From Spirochaetaceae bacterium (GTDB lineage: Bacteria > Spirochaetota > Spirochaetia > DSM-27196 > PWMO01): a stretch of DNA of 64,000 nt. Below the pieces are notes generated by a model, which did no database searches, had not been told where the DNA came from, and saw nothing but the letters and a program-made list of their open reading frames with translations. Where the stretch lies: NCBI GenBank assembly GCA_007693485.1, contig REDM01000178.1:16934-80933 (forward strand), read 5' to 3'. This document shows positions 9,919 through 19,873 of this stretch, in pieces. How positions within the stretch are numbered: position 1 is the first letter of the stretch; each line of letters starts with the position of its first letter. The translations under genes were made by a program, and so were the position numbers.

Positions 9919-11277
9919 TTATCGTCCCGTCAGGAACACGATATCGCTGAAAAACGCAAATGCGATCAGCGCGAGAACGATTGCCGTTCCGACCATCTGG
10001 TATCGGTAGACCAGCTTGGGATGCAGGGGCCGACGGGTGATCCCCTCAATAGTGTAGAGGAGAATCTGTCCTCCGTCGAGCACCGGAATGGGAAGCAGGT
10101 TCATGAAAAACAGCGCAATGCTGACCAGCGACAGAAAGTTGAAGAAGGCGCGTGCACCTTCGGCCAGACCTACGGTGAGTCCTGCGGTTGCGACCTCACC
10201 CACAAAATAGGTGAGCCGGATCGGGCCAGCGACCGCCTGGGTGAGGTTTACTCCGCGAAACAGCAGCCCGAGACCGCGCACCGTCATCGCAAGGGTTGAA
10301 AAGGTCTCGGCGGTGCCGCGTCGAAGAGCCGCGACGGGACCCAGCGATGGACTCGGCACTTCGACGGCCTGGAAGGTGATTCCCACGTAGAGTGAGCCGT
10401 CTTCCCGTGATCCGGGCACCAGCTCGGTGGTGACAAGGTCGCCCTCGCGCTCAAGCGACAGCGATACTCTGCGCCCGGTGCCACCAAATACTCGAAAGAA
10501 CTCCATGGTGTGAGGAATTGGCTCGCCGTCTACCGCAACGATTCGGTCTCCCGAACGGATGTCTGCGATTCCGGCTGGTGAGTCAGCACTGACCGTTTGG
10601 ACAACCGGTTCGATCCAGGGGAATACCCCGATCAGCCCCGCACCGGTGTCGGGATCAAGTCGCGGTGTAATGGACGTTTCCTGTTCCGCGCCGTCGCGGT
10701 CCAGCGTCAGAACCAGGGTTCGACCCGCGGCGCGGGTAACGCGCTCCTGAATCTCGCGGAAGCTGCCGGTTGGTTCTCCGTCGATCGCAACGATGCGGTC
10801 GCCGGTTTGCAGTCCCGCTACCTGAGCCGGATGCTCAATGGCTGTGGGCTGATAATCGGACGCCAGAATGATGCGATTCTCGAAGGTCATCACCGAAAAC
10901 CCAAGCCCCCAGATGACCGAAAGCACAATGACGGCAAAGAGGAGGTTGACGAGGGGCCCGGCGGCGGCAACGAGGATGCGCTGCCAGGGGCCGGCGCTGA
11001 AGAAGGCGCCCTGCTCGTGGGGAATGCGGTCGGTTCCTTCGGCCCACGCGCGCTGCAGGAGCGCTTCCCCCTTCATCTTGCAGAAGCCCCCAAACGGGAA
11101 CACCGAGATTTGATAGTCGGTTCCTTTGTAGCGGAATCCGGCAAGTTTGCGTCCCCAACCAATGGAAAAGGTCTCGACCTCTATTCCCACTGCTTTTGCG
11201 GCGACCAGATGGCCGGCCTCGTGAACAAAAATCACGATACCCAGTCCGATGAGACCAATGACGATATTCAACACCAT
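9919..11277 (-). CDS. rseP: RIP metalloprotease RseP (site-2 protease) with PDZ domains
   Basis: HEAGHL motif near N-terminus, PDZ-like repeats (GDRIVAVDGEPI), NLLPIPVLDGGQI. Confidence 0.93.
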   Translation of the reverse strand: MVLNIVIGLIGLGIVIFVHEAGHLVAAKAVGIEVETFSIGWGRKLAGFRYKGTDYQISVFPFGGFCKMKGEALLQRAWAEGTDRIPHEQGAFFSAGPWQRILVAAAGPLVNLLFAVIVLSVIWGLGFSVMTFENRIILASDYQPTAIEHPAQVAGLQTGDRIVAIDGEPTGSFREIQERVTRAAGRTLVLTLDRDGAEQETSITPRLDPDTGAGLIGVFPWIEPVVQTVSADSPAGIADIRSGDRIVAVDGEPIPHTMEFFRVFGGTGRRVSLSLEREGDLVTTELVPGSREDGSLYVGITFQAVEVPSPSLGPVAALRRGTAETFSTLAMTVRGLGLLFRGVNLTQAVAGPIRLTYFVGEVATAGLTVGLAEGARAFFNFLSLVSIALFFMNLLPIPVLDGGQILLYTIEGITRRPLHPKLVYRYQMVGTAIVLALIAFAFFSDIVFLTGR

Positions 11278-11283
11278 GTATTC

Positions 11284-12171
11284 CTATCCAATAAACAAGA
11301 CAAGATAAAGATAATAAAAAACGAAGGCAGAAAATAGCGGAGAGTCAACGGAATCGAGCAGCCCGCCACGGCCGGGAATGATGTCGCCGGAGTCCTTTAC
11401 TACCGCGGACCGCTTCAGCGCCGATTCGGCCAGGTCTCCCACGATGGCGGCGCATCCAACGGCTGCTCCCAGAACGGCGGCTCGGATGAGACTGCCGGGA
11501 AACACGGCCGGCATGACGACCGCAGCCGCAACCATCACCACGATCGAGGTGACAAACCCGGCGACAAAACCGGCCAGACTCTTATTGGGGCTGACCGGAA
11601 CGAGACGCTCGTTGCGTTTGCCAAAGAGCATACCAACCGCGTAGGCGAGAGAGTCGTTGAGATACACCGACGCAACAAAGACCACAATCAGTATCTTCGA
11701 GTGCGCAAGGCCCGACAGTCGAACCAGATAGGACCCGAAGAGCCCGGGATACACCATGAGAAACAGGACCGTGGTGAGCAGCGGTATGATGCCGGAAAAA
11801 TGGCGTTCATCACGACGAAACCCTTGAAATCCAAGGATGAGGGCGGTGATCGTCACCACAACGGTGAGCAGCGAATACGGCGTTGCCCCGACGAAGAGGG
11901 TCAGCAGGGCGGTGACCGGGAGCACGGCGCCGAGCCCAAAGGCGATGGAGCGCGGAATGCGGTACGCACCCGGTCGCGCGGCAAGAATACCCGCGAGCTC
12001 CACGGACGCAATGCCGGTCGCGAAAATGACAAGCACATTGAAGGGAAGGTGGTAGAAATTGGGCAGCAGAAGAATGAGCCCGATGAGTGCGGGAATTCCA
12101 ACGGCAAATACCAGTACCCGCGTAATTACGTTTTTCATTGGGCGCCGTCGCGTGCTGGCTTCCGCGGTCAT
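11284..12171 (-). CDS. cdsA: Phosphatidate cytidylyltransferase
   Basis: Multi-TM; C-terminal SALKRSAVVKDSGDIIPGRGGLLDSVDSPLFSAF signature; ATG at 12171 overlaps the uppS stop. Confidence 0.9.
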   Translation of the reverse strand: MTAEASTRRRPMKNVITRVLVFAVGIPALIGLILLLPNFYHLPFNVLVIFATGIASVELAGILAARPGAYRIPRSIAFGLGAVLPVTALLTLFVGATPYSLLTVVVTITALILGFQGFRRDERHFSGIIPLLTTVLFLMVYPGLFGSYLVRLSGLAHSKILIVVFVASVYLNDSLAYAVGMLFGKRNERLVPVSPNKSLAGFVAGFVTSIVVMVAAAVVMPAVFPGSLIRAAVLGAAVGCAAIVGDLAESALKRSAVVKDSGDIIPGRGGLLDSVDSPLFSAFVFYYLYLVLFIG

Positions 12172-12902
12172 CGCACGCCGCCGAAGTTGCGCGTGCGGCA
12201 GGCGTAATCCGCAAATGCCTCGCGCAGATCGTCGTGATCCCAGTCCGGCCACAGCTTGTCGCTGAAGTAGAGCTCCGCATAGGCGCACTGCCACAAGAGA
12301 AAGTTGCTGAGGCGCCGTTCCCCGCCGGTTCGGATGATGAGGTCGGGATCGGGTAGTTCGGGCAGATCCAGCGCCCCGCGCAGCCGTTCCTCAGTGACGG
12401 GCGACCCGCACGGCGTGGCCCCGGATGCGGCATCTCCTTCGATTACCCGACCGACCGCGCGTACGATCTCATCGCGTCCTCCGTAGTTGAGCGCGAGATT
12501 GACCGTGATTCGGTTGAACCCGGCGGTATCCTCCATGACACCGGCCAGCTGGGTCTGGACCGATTTGGGAAGGCGGGCGGTATCGCCGCTGTGCACTATC
12601 CTGACCCCCACTTCGGTGTAGAAGGGAAGCTCTTTGCGCAGATGCCGTCCCACGAGGCCCATCAGAAACTTGACCTCGTCGGGGGTTCGATTCCAGTTTT
12701 CGGTGGAGAATGCGTAGAGCGAGAGATAGCGACAGCCCAGATCGGCGGCTGCGCGCACGATGCGCTTCGCCGCTTCCAGGCCCTCCTGGTGACCGTTGGT
12801 CCTCGGCAGGTTGCGGGCGGTTGCCCACCTGCCGTTTCCATCCATGATGATTCCCACGTGAGTCGGGACGGCACCAGCAGGTGCCACCGGAGTCGCGCCC
12901 AT
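12168..12902 (-). CDS. uppS: Isoprenyl (undecaprenyl) diphosphate synthase
   Basis: HVGIIMDGNGRWA, LSLYAFSTENWNR, DLIIRTGGERRLSNFLLWQCAYAELYF. Confidence 0.95.
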   Translation of the reverse strand: MGATPVAPAGAVPTHVGIIMDGNGRWATARNLPRTNGHQEGLEAAKRIVRAAADLGCRYLSLYAFSTENWNRTPDEVKFLMGLVGRHLRKELPFYTEVGVRIVHSGDTARLPKSVQTQLAGVMEDTAGFNRITVNLALNYGGRDEIVRAVGRVIEGDAASGATPCGSPVTEERLRGALDLPELPDPDLIIRTGGERRLSNFLLWQCAYAELYFSDKLWPDWDHDDLREAFADYACRTRNFGGVR

Positions 12903-13456
12903 CAGATTTCCAGGATCTCTTTCTCTTTGGTTTCCACCACGCGGTTGATCTCTTCCACGAAGCGGTCGGTGAGCTTCTGAATCTCGTCCTCACCGCGCTT
13001 TGCCTCATCCTCGGACAGGTCGCCGTTCTTCTGCTGTTTCTTCAGATCGTCGTTGGCGTCGCGGCGGATATTGCGAACAGCAACCCGGGCCTGCTCGGCC
13101 ATGTTCTTGGCGACCTTCGCAAACTCCTTGCGCCGCTCTTCGGTGAGGGGCGGGATGTTGATGCGGATCACCTTTCCGTCGTTCATGGGATTCACCGAGA
13201 GCTCGGACTTCTGAATCGCCTTCTCGATGTCGGAGATGACCGCCTTGTCCCACGGCTGAATGACCACCAGCCGCGCTTCGGGCACCGAGATCGTCGCCAC
13301 CTGGTTCAAGGGTGTCGAGTTTCCGTAATACTCAACCTTGATTTTATCGAAGAGGGACGCCGATGCACGGCCGGTTCGGATAGTGTTAAACTCCTCCTCC
13401 AGCGCGTGCAGCGATTTCTTCATCCGTTCTTCAGACTGTTTCAGTAACTGGTCCAT
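12902..13456 (-). CDS. frr: Ribosome recycling factor
   Basis: EEFNTIRTGRASASLFDKIKVEYYG..., IPPLTEERRKEFAKVAK. Confidence 0.95.
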   Translation of the reverse strand: MDQLLKQSEERMKKSLHALEEEFNTIRTGRASASLFDKIKVEYYGNSTPLNQVATISVPEARLVVIQPWDKAVISDIEKAIQKSELSVNPMNDGKVIRINIPPLTEERRKEFAKVAKNMAEQARVAVRNIRRDANDDLKKQQKNGDLSEDEAKRGEDEIQKLTDRFVEEINRVVETKEKEILEI

Positions 13457-13474
13457 GAGCGTGGCCTCTCTGGG

Positions 13475-14314
13475 TCACTCGGTTTCTTCGCCGACCCGGT
13501 AGTAGCGATAGTCTACCACGGAGACGGAACCGGCGGCCTGTTTGCCGACCTCGGTTGCCATCTGCGCAACGGACTTTTTGTCGTCTTTCACAAAGGGCTG
13601 ATCGAGCAGACAGATCTCAGCGAGGTGCTTCTTCATTTTGCCCTTCACAATTCCCTGGAGCACGTTTTCCGGTTTGTCCAGATTCTGCGCCTGCTTGAGG
13701 AAGATTGCTTCCTGCTCCGCCACGTACGCCGCGGGTACCGCCTGCGCGTCGAGGTAGGTCGGGCGGAACGCTGCCACGTGCAGCGCAACGTCGAAGGCAA
13801 ACTGTTTCACCGCATCGGCGGTCGGCACGTCGGTTTTGACCTTGATCAGTACTCCGATATTGCCGCCGTCTCCGTGGATGTAGTCAACCACCAGCTCGTC
13901 CGACGCAATATCCATCGCTTCAAACCGCCGCGGAGACATGTTTTCCTTGATGGTGCTGATCGCCTTGGCAACTTCGTCCTGCACCACAGGTGCGTCGATG
14001 GCCAGATTCTGCTCCAGCATCATACCGACGAGCTTCTTTCCGAGGGCAATGAAATCGGTGTTGCGGGCGACGAAGTCGGTCTCGCAGGAGAGCTCCAGAA
14101 TGCCCGCCTTACCGCCGCCCACCGTCGTGAACACGCGGCCCTCGTTGGTGGCCCGGCCCATGCGTTTGGCAGCCGCGGCGAGGCCCAGCTCCTTCAGAAT
14201 CTTTTCCGCTTGGGCAAAGTCGCCGCCGGCGTCAACCAGCGCCTTCTTGCAGTCCATCATGCCGGCGCCCGTCTTGTCTCTCAGTTTCTTTACGTCTGAT
14301 GCCTGTATATTCAT
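13475..14314 (-). CDS. tsf: Elongation factor Ts
   Basis: LRDKTGAGMMDCKKALVDAGGD; ELSCETDFVARN. Confidence 0.95.
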   Translation of the reverse strand: MNIQASDVKKLRDKTGAGMMDCKKALVDAGGDFAQAEKILKELGLAAAAKRMGRATNEGRVFTTVGGGKAGILELSCETDFVARNTDFIALGKKLVGMMLEQNLAIDAPVVQDEVAKAISTIKENMSPRRFEAMDIASDELVVDYIHGDGGNIGVLIKVKTDVPTADAVKQFAFDVALHVAAFRPTYLDAQAVPAAYVAEQEAIFLKQAQNLDKPENVLQGIVKGKMKKHLAEICLLDQPFVKDDKKSVAQMATEVGKQAAGSVSVVDYRYYRVGEETE

Positions 14315-14370
14315 TGGGTTATCCTCCGTTATTGGTGCCGTCTCGTCGTATCCGTAGTGCGTGGGGACGA

Positions 14371-15423
14371 TTACGGCTCTTCGTAGAGCTTCTCCTGGTC
14401 GATCCCCGCTTTCGCGGCAACCGCTTCTTCGGGAGTGAGGTTGTCGGTCGGATTCTCCTTGGTGGCATCATCGGGAACGTACTCGGAGTAGTCGTCGGTC
14501 GCGAAGCTTTCCGATTCGTCGGGCGCTTGTTCTGCCGCCGGCGCTTCTTCCGCGGGTTTTTCTGCGACGACCACTTCTTCAGCAACCTGCTCGGCGACGG
14601 GTGCGGTCTCTACCGCGGCAGCGCTTGGGCTCTCGGCAACGTATTCGTCCTCGTCATCGACGTCCCGGTCGACGACGTCTTCGCTGCCGTCTTCCATGAC
14701 GTCTCCGTCTTCCTGCAGGTTCTCGATCACTTCAAGGCCAATCTCGTTGTCGGCTTCGATGACCGCTTTGGAGATGATGGAGGTGAAGAGGTTAATCGCG
14801 CGGATTGCGTCGTCGTTTCCGGGAATGGGGTAGGTGATGCCGTCCGGATTGCAGTTGGTATCAACTACCGCGACAATGGGGATACCCATGCGCTGTGCCT
14901 CGGCAACCGCGATTCCCTCCTTGCGGGTGTCAATCACGAAGATAATGCCGGGAAGCTCTTTCATCTCTTTGATGCCGCCGAGGTTCTTCTCGAGACGAGC
15001 GCGCTCCTTGTTGAGTCGAGCGACCTCTTTCTTGGTCAGACTCTCGAAGGTACCGTCGACTTCCATCTTGTCGATCTTTTTCAACCGAAGAAGAGACTTT
15101 TTGATGGTTGAAAAGTTGGTGAGCATTCCGCCAAGCCAGCGGTTGTTCACGTAAAACATCCCGCAGTGCTGCGCCTCGCGCTCAATTGCCTGCTGGGCCT
15201 GTTTCTTGGTTCCAACAAACAGCACCGACTTGTTTTCGAGAACGGATTTGCGTACCGCGTCGTACGCTTCTTTGATGCAGACGATGGTCTTCTGCAGGTC
15301 GATGATGTGAATCCCATTACGTTCAGCGAAGATAAATCGCTTCATTCGGGGATCCCATCGCTTGGTCTGATGACCAAAGTGCACACCTGACTCAAGCAGG
15401 TTTTTCATGGTAACTACTGCCAC
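14371..15423 (-). CDS. rpsB: 30S ribosomal protein S2 with long acidic C-terminal extension
   Basis: [46 protein letters not shown]...; GTG start at 15423 preceded by AGGAGG; track start at 15696 is an upstream over-extension. Confidence 0.93.
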   Translation of the reverse strand: MAVVTMKNLLESGVHFGHQTKRWDPRMKRFIFAERNGIHIIDLQKTIVCIKEAYDAVRKSVLENKSVLFVGTKKQAQQAIEREAQHCGMFYVNNRWLGGMLTNFSTIKKSLLRLKKIDKMEVDGTFESLTKKEVARLNKERARLEKNLGGIKEMKELPGIIFVIDTRKEGIAVAEAQRMGIPIVAVVDTNCNPDGITYPIPGNDDAIRAINLFTSIISKAVIEADNEIGLEVIENLQEDGDVMEDGSEDVVDRDVDDEDEYVAESPSAAAVETAPVAEQVAEEVVVAEKPAEEAPAAEQAPDESESFATDDYSEYVPDDATKENPTDNLTPEEAVAAKAGIDQEKLYEEP

Positions 15424-15499
15424 AAGGCCTCCTCTTCGCGCCGATAACTGCTCGACACGATCCTTCACTGTTTCTCGAACGGCTCTGCCGTCGGAAGAT

Positions 15500-16114
15500 T
15501 TACTGAGACGGTTGTTGCGTCCCAATGTGTGGTCTGAGAATAGAATAAACGCGATGGATTGGCAAGCCCATGACCGTTGCGTAGGAGCCGTGAATTGACT
15601 CGAGGAAGCGGGCGGCAACCCCCTGCACGCGATAGCCGCCGGCCACTCCGCGCCACTCCTGGTGGTCGAGGTAATCGGCGATCTCCGACTCGTCAAGCGG
15701 CAGAAAGCGAACGTCGGCGGTGTCGATGAACTGGTGCAGGGTATCGCCGGGCGTCAGCATGGCGCAGGCGGTGACCACGGTGTGCGTACGACCCGCGAGC
15801 GATTGCAGCATGTGGGCCGCCTCTTCGCGGTTGGCCGGCTTTCCAAAGGTTGTGTTGCCGAGGAACACCATCGTGTCGGCGCTCAGGAGCGCGGATTCAT
15901 CGGGACGCATCAGGGGGCGTGCGACCTCGAGTTTGGCGGCGGCCCTCATGGCAGCGGTCTCGATGGGGTCCGGGTGGGAAATAGCCTCTTCGTCGACCTG
16001 GGGATGGACCACGCGAAACGCAATACCAACCTGCATCAACAGGGCGGAACGGCGTGGAGAAGACGAAGCGAGCACCAGGCAACCCGACCCCGATTCCAAT
16101 TTCAAAACGCTCAT
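15500..16114 (-). CDS. maf: Maf-like nucleotide pyrophosphatase
   Basis: [75 protein letters not shown]. Confidence 0.93.
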   Translation of the reverse strand: MSVLKLESGSGCLVLASSSPRRSALLMQVGIAFRVVHPQVDEEAISHPDPIETAAMRAAAKLEVARPLMRPDESALLSADTMVFLGNTTFGKPANREEAAHMLQSLAGRTHTVVTACAMLTPGDTLHQFIDTADVRFLPLDESEIADYLDHQEWRGVAGGYRVQGVAARFLESIHGSYATVMGLPIHRVYSILRPHIGTQQPSQ

Positions 16115-16347
16115 ATGGACTGGAATACCCGGATGCCCGGGTAGACGGCAATGACGGTTCCGGGATTGATCCGCACCCAGACCGCGATGACAAAGGCGTC
16201 AAATCCTACCGGTCCCACCGAGACGTCGAGGGTCAGTCCCAGACTCGCTACAATGCGCTCGATAATCTCCCACGACAGCGTTCCGATAAAGAGGGCGAGC
16301 AGCAGCACCCCGACAAAAGTGCCGCGTGTTTTGGCGGTGAGTTTCAT
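16111..16347 (-). CDS. Small membrane protein (DUF4321-like)
   Basis: MKLTAKTRGTFVGVLLLALFIGTLSWEII...; stop overlaps the maf start. Confidence 0.6.
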   Translation of the reverse strand: MKLTAKTRGTFVGVLLLALFIGTLSWEIIERIVASLGLTLDVSVGPVGFDAFVIAVWVRINPGTVIAVYPGIRVFQSI

Positions 16348-16390
16348 GCGCGCATTCTATCGGCAACCGCGCTCTCCGGGAAGCGTGCTC

Positions 16391-16458
16391 GTGCGGCGCA
16401 CTTGGTGCGGCGCACTTTGTGCTTGACAGATGGCGGCCGTGCTTGACAGATGGCGGCC
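16391..16458 (+). repeat. Short tandem repeats upstream of tRNA-Arg
   Basis: gtgcggcgcactt twice (16391-16403, 16405-16417), then exact 20-bp gtgcttgacagatggcggcc twice (16419-16438, 16439-16458). Confidence 0.85.
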
Positions 16459-16492
16459 CTTGAGAGTACCGTGAGCGTCACCAAAGCAGTGG

Positions 16493-16566
<74 letters not shown>

Positions 16567-16613
16567 GTTCTCCGCTCTGTTTCCTTCGATTCCCCGTTCA
16601 GTGTTCTCCGACC

Positions 16614-17381
16614 TTACTCTCCGTGTTCTTCCTCCTCGCTCCAGTAAGGGTGGGTTGTGTAGTGGCCAAACAGCAGCTGTTCGAAATCCCGGGTGATCGG
16701 TTGATCGCTGTCGATCGCGGGAGCAGAGAGGATCTTCTCCTTGGACGCATTGACCGCCACGTGTGCCTTGGACCAGACCACGTGGTCGATCCACTTCGGG
16801 GATACCACGAGTCGGCGCATGCCCGGTTTGTGCGACAGCGAGGCCATCAGGTAGCGCAACGCCCAGGTCTGATCGTCAATGATGAAGTCGGTTATCTGCC
16901 CCAGATCGCCGTCAACCGCGTGCAGGCGGTAGCCGGTTACCTCTTTGGTGCTGCGCAGGTGGGCGTCTTCGTCGTTGGTGTCGGGCTGGTCGGAGGGTGG
17001 TGCCGGCCGGCCGTCGGGAACCATTTCGTGGCCCCAGAGCCCAAGCCCGCCCCAGTACGCGGGTACGTTGTAGTACAGGTGAAACTCGCTCTCCTTCTTG
17101 CGCGAGATGGGCTGGTGCGTGTCGATGTCGGGACTCTCCTCGACCTGAGTCTTGGTGAGCGCGACGTTGATCTCGCGCTTCTCGAGGTCGACTCCGGTGA
17201 CCGAGTGCGGAGAGATGAGCACCTCCTTGCCGAGAAACCAGAAGCCGGTCTTCACGACCAGATACCGTACGACCCACTTCCCGTCATCAAAGTAGCAGTC
17301 CTCGACGTGACCAAGCTCACCGTCGGTCGCGTGAATCTTGAAACCGTGTAATGTGCGGATGCCGTATACCATGTGTGCCAC
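16614..17381 (-). CDS. PRC-barrel domain protein (two repeats)
   Basis: IRTLHGFKIHATDGELGHVEDCYFDDGKWVVRYLVV and EVTGYRLHAVDGDLGQITDFIIDDQTWALRYLM. Confidence 0.85.
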   Translation of the reverse strand: MAHMVYGIRTLHGFKIHATDGELGHVEDCYFDDGKWVVRYLVVKTGFWFLGKEVLISPHSVTGVDLEKREINVALTKTQVEESPDIDTHQPISRKKESEFHLYYNVPAYWGGLGLWGHEMVPDGRPAPPSDQPDTNDEDAHLRSTKEVTGYRLHAVDGDLGQITDFIIDDQTWALRYLMASLSHKPGMRRLVVSPKWIDHVVWSKAHVAVNASKEKILSAPAIDSDQPITRDFEQLLFGHYTTHPYWSEEEEHGE

Positions 17382-17448
17382 CTCCCGCTGCTTCCAGTAT
17401 AACCCCGATCCGGAATTCGGGACACCGGTGACCGTGCCGAATAATTGC

Positions 17449-17477
17449 TTGAAAAACGAGCGGGAGTGGGATACACT
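17449..17477 (+). promoter_or_regulatory. Sigma-70-type promoter of the EAL-domain gene
   Basis: TTGAAA (17449-17454), 17 bp, TACACT (17472-17477). Confidence 0.55.
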
Positions 17478-17484
17478 TTTTCGT

Positions 17485-17503
17485 GATATTCTAATAGAAT
17501 ATC
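17485..17503. promoter_or_regulatory. Perfect 19-bp palindrome at the predicted transcription start
   Basis: gatattcta-a-tagaatatc, 9-bp arms with 1-nt centre. Confidence 0.7.
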
Positions 17504-17522
17504 ATTCTATGAGATATTAGAT

Positions 17523-19091
17523 ATGGGCAGTGAAACCGACGCATCTCCCCCCACCGGCGCGATCCTTCGCGAGGTGAGCGACATCTTTACTCGATCCGAC
17601 GTTCCCGATGACGTCAAGGCGCGCGTGCGCGTCCTGGCCGAAAGCGTGGACCGCCTGGAGAACAACCTCGAATCCACCCTGCGCGACCTGCAGCAGCTCG
17701 GGAAAACGGTGCAGGAGCAGGAGCGACGGAAGCAAAAACTCGAGCAGCAGTTGATCTACAATCGCAAGACCGGATTGCCCAACCACGTGGTCATGGATCG
17801 CGACATCCACGCGGTGATTAACGAGGCGGAGCAATCGCCCACAACCAAGACGGTGTCGCTGGTGATTCTGGACCTCGACGATCAATACGCGCAAATCAAA
17901 CAGACCATGGAAGCGGGTATCAGCGAGTGGATCATGTACCGCACGGCAGAGCGCATCCGCTCGCTGTTGCCGACCAATGCCCGGCTCTACCACACCCGCG
18001 AGAACGAGTTTGTCATCATGGCAATCAACCTCGAGGGCGAGGTGTCCGAACTGGTGGACCAGCTGATCGACGAAGTGAATCGCCCGTTTCAGTTTCCCGA
18101 GTATACCCTGTCGGTGGGATGCACCTGTGGCATTGCGATCTACCCCGAACACGCGCGGACAAAACGGGTGCTGCTGCGCAGCGCCGACATCGCCCTCACC
18201 GAGGCGGTGCGGGCAAATCGCCCGTCCGTGATCTACAACCGACAGCTCGGACACGACATGATCGAGAAGATGGAGCTGCAAAACAGCATCATTCGCGCGA
18301 TTGAGGAGCCCTCGATCACCGAGATCGACCGGCAGTTTGCGCTTCACTTTCAGCCGCTGGTACAGATTGACTCGATCGAAAGCGCGGTGGTTGATTACCA
18401 CGCCGTGGGAGCGGAGGCGCTGATCCGCTGGATGCACCCCAAACGCGGTATGGTATCGCCGGGCCGGTTCATCCCTCTGGCTGAAGAGACGGGGCTCATC
18501 GTTCCCATTGGATACTGGGCGCTCTTTTCGGCCACTGCCGAACTGAAGCTCTGGGCGGAATCCGAGCTTCGCGATCTGTATCTTTCGGTCAATCTCTCTC
18601 CGCGGCAGTTCAAGGATCGGTATCTCGTCTCCAACATCTCGCGGGTTCTCTCGAAGAACCAGATCGATCCGTCGCGACTTCGGCTGGAGGTGACCGAAAG
18701 CAGCGTCATGGATGACCCCGACGATTCAATCCGCAAGATTCGCACCATTCACGAGATGGGGATCAAAGTGTCGATCGATGACTTCGGCACCGGGTACTCA
18801 TCGCTCAATTATCTCAAACGGTTCCCCATAAGCACCATAAAACTGGATAAAAGCTTCATCGAAGATGTATTAATTAATCGGAACACCCAGGGAATCGTTC
18901 GCGCGATTCTCTCAATGGCGGCTGCAATGGGACTGAACGTGATAGCAGAAGGGATTGAAACGTACGAACAGGCGAGTTTTCTCTATCATGAAGGGTGTAC
19001 CTGCATCCAGGGGTACTACTTCAGCAAGCCTATGACGTCGGATGCGTTTCGCCGAGAGGTACTGAACGACCTGCGGACTACGCGCGCATGA
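17523..19091 (+). CDS. Cyclic-di-GMP phosphodiesterase with degenerate GGDEF and intact EAL domain
   Basis: RENEF in place of GGDEF; EAL motifs GAEALIRW, NLSPRQF, LEVTESSVMDD, SIDDFGTGYSSLNYLKRFPI, AEGIET. Confidence 0.88.
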   Translation: MGSETDASPPTGAILREVSDIFTRSDVPDDVKARVRVLAESVDRLENNLESTLRDLQQLGKTVQEQERRKQKLEQQLIYNRKTGLPNHVVMDRDIHAVINEAEQSPTTKTVSLVILDLDDQYAQIKQTMEAGISEWIMYRTAERIRSLLPTNARLYHTRENEFVIMAINLEGEVSELVDQLIDEVNRPFQFPEYTLSVGCTCGIAIYPEHARTKRVLLRSADIALTEAVRANRPSVIYNRQLGHDMIEKMELQNSIIRAIEEPSITEIDRQFALHFQPLVQIDSIESAVVDYHAVGAEALIRWMHPKRGMVSPGRFIPLAEETGLIVPIGYWALFSATAELKLWAESELRDLYLSVNLSPRQFKDRYLVSNISRVLSKNQIDPSRLRLEVTESSVMDDPDDSIRKIRTIHEMGIKVSIDDFGTGYSSLNYLKRFPISTIKLDKSFIEDVLINRNTQGIVRAILSMAAAMGLNVIAEGIETYEQASFLYHEGCTCIQGYYFSKPMTSDAFRREVLNDLRTTRA

Positions 19092-19843
19092 TGCTGGAAA
19101 TTGCTTGCATCAGCGACGTCGGGCTGGTGCGCGAGAACAACGAGGACATAGCGGTTGCCGCGCGAACCTACGTGCGCGACGGCGTACTCTCGTCGGTGGA
19201 GCCGGTGGACCCGGTGCTGTCCACCGTACTCGGTGTAGCGGACGGGGTTGGCGGCAGCAACGCAGGCGAGGTAGCGAGCCGATTTGTGCTCGAGCAGCTT
19301 GCGCTCGGGATTCACACCCTGGACGGAGAACTCGATTCTGACGCCCTTGATGAGCGAGTGCGCCGGATATGCGCCGAGGCGCATCAGGGGCTGATTCGCA
19401 AGGGGCTGACGAGTCCGCGGTTTGAGGGCATGGCGACCACCGCAACCGTGCTCTTCGCGTACCGGGGATCGTGGTACGTGGCCCACGCCGGGGACTCGCG
19501 CTGTTATCACGCGGCCCGGGGGAGCTTGCGCCAACTGAGCCGCGACCACACCCTCCGGGAGTTCACCGGCAACCCAAAGATACCCGGCAACATCCTGGTG
19601 AACTGCTTTGGCACGCAGGACGAGTTCTTCATCGACTTCTTTCGCGTCTGCGACCAGTGCGAGGCGGGCGACGTCTTTCTGCTGTGCAGCGACGGTCTGT
19701 CCGACATGGTGTCAAATGATACGATCCTGACCACATTGACCGACGAGCCCGATCTCGCAACCGCAGCGCAGGAGCTGGTGTCGGCCGCCAAGGAATCCGG
19801 CGGCCGTGATAATATTACGCTGGTGGTTGCACGCGTATTGTAA
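19088..19843 (+). CDS. PP2C-family serine/threonine phosphatase
   Basis: DVGLVRENNEDIAV, GVADGVGG, HAGDSRCYHAARGSLRQLSRDHT, LCSDGLSDMV, GGRDNITLVVARV. Confidence 0.9.
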   Translation: MMLEIACISDVGLVRENNEDIAVAARTYVRDGVLSSVEPVDPVLSTVLGVADGVGGSNAGEVASRFVLEQLALGIHTLDGELDSDALDERVRRICAEAHQGLIRKGLTSPRFEGMATTATVLFAYRGSWYVAHAGDSRCYHAARGSLRQLSRDHTLREFTGNPKIPGNILVNCFGTQDEFFIDFFRVCDQCEAGDVFLLCSDGLSDMVSNDTILTTLTDEPDLATAAQELVSAAKESGGRDNITLVVARVL

Positions 19844-19873
19844 CGCGACGCAGAGTCGGAGTACCTTGCAGTC

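Noticed and set aside
8765-10009. 414-aa plus-strand ORF
   Set aside because: Antisense to the WD40 protein; composition consistent with a shadow frame.
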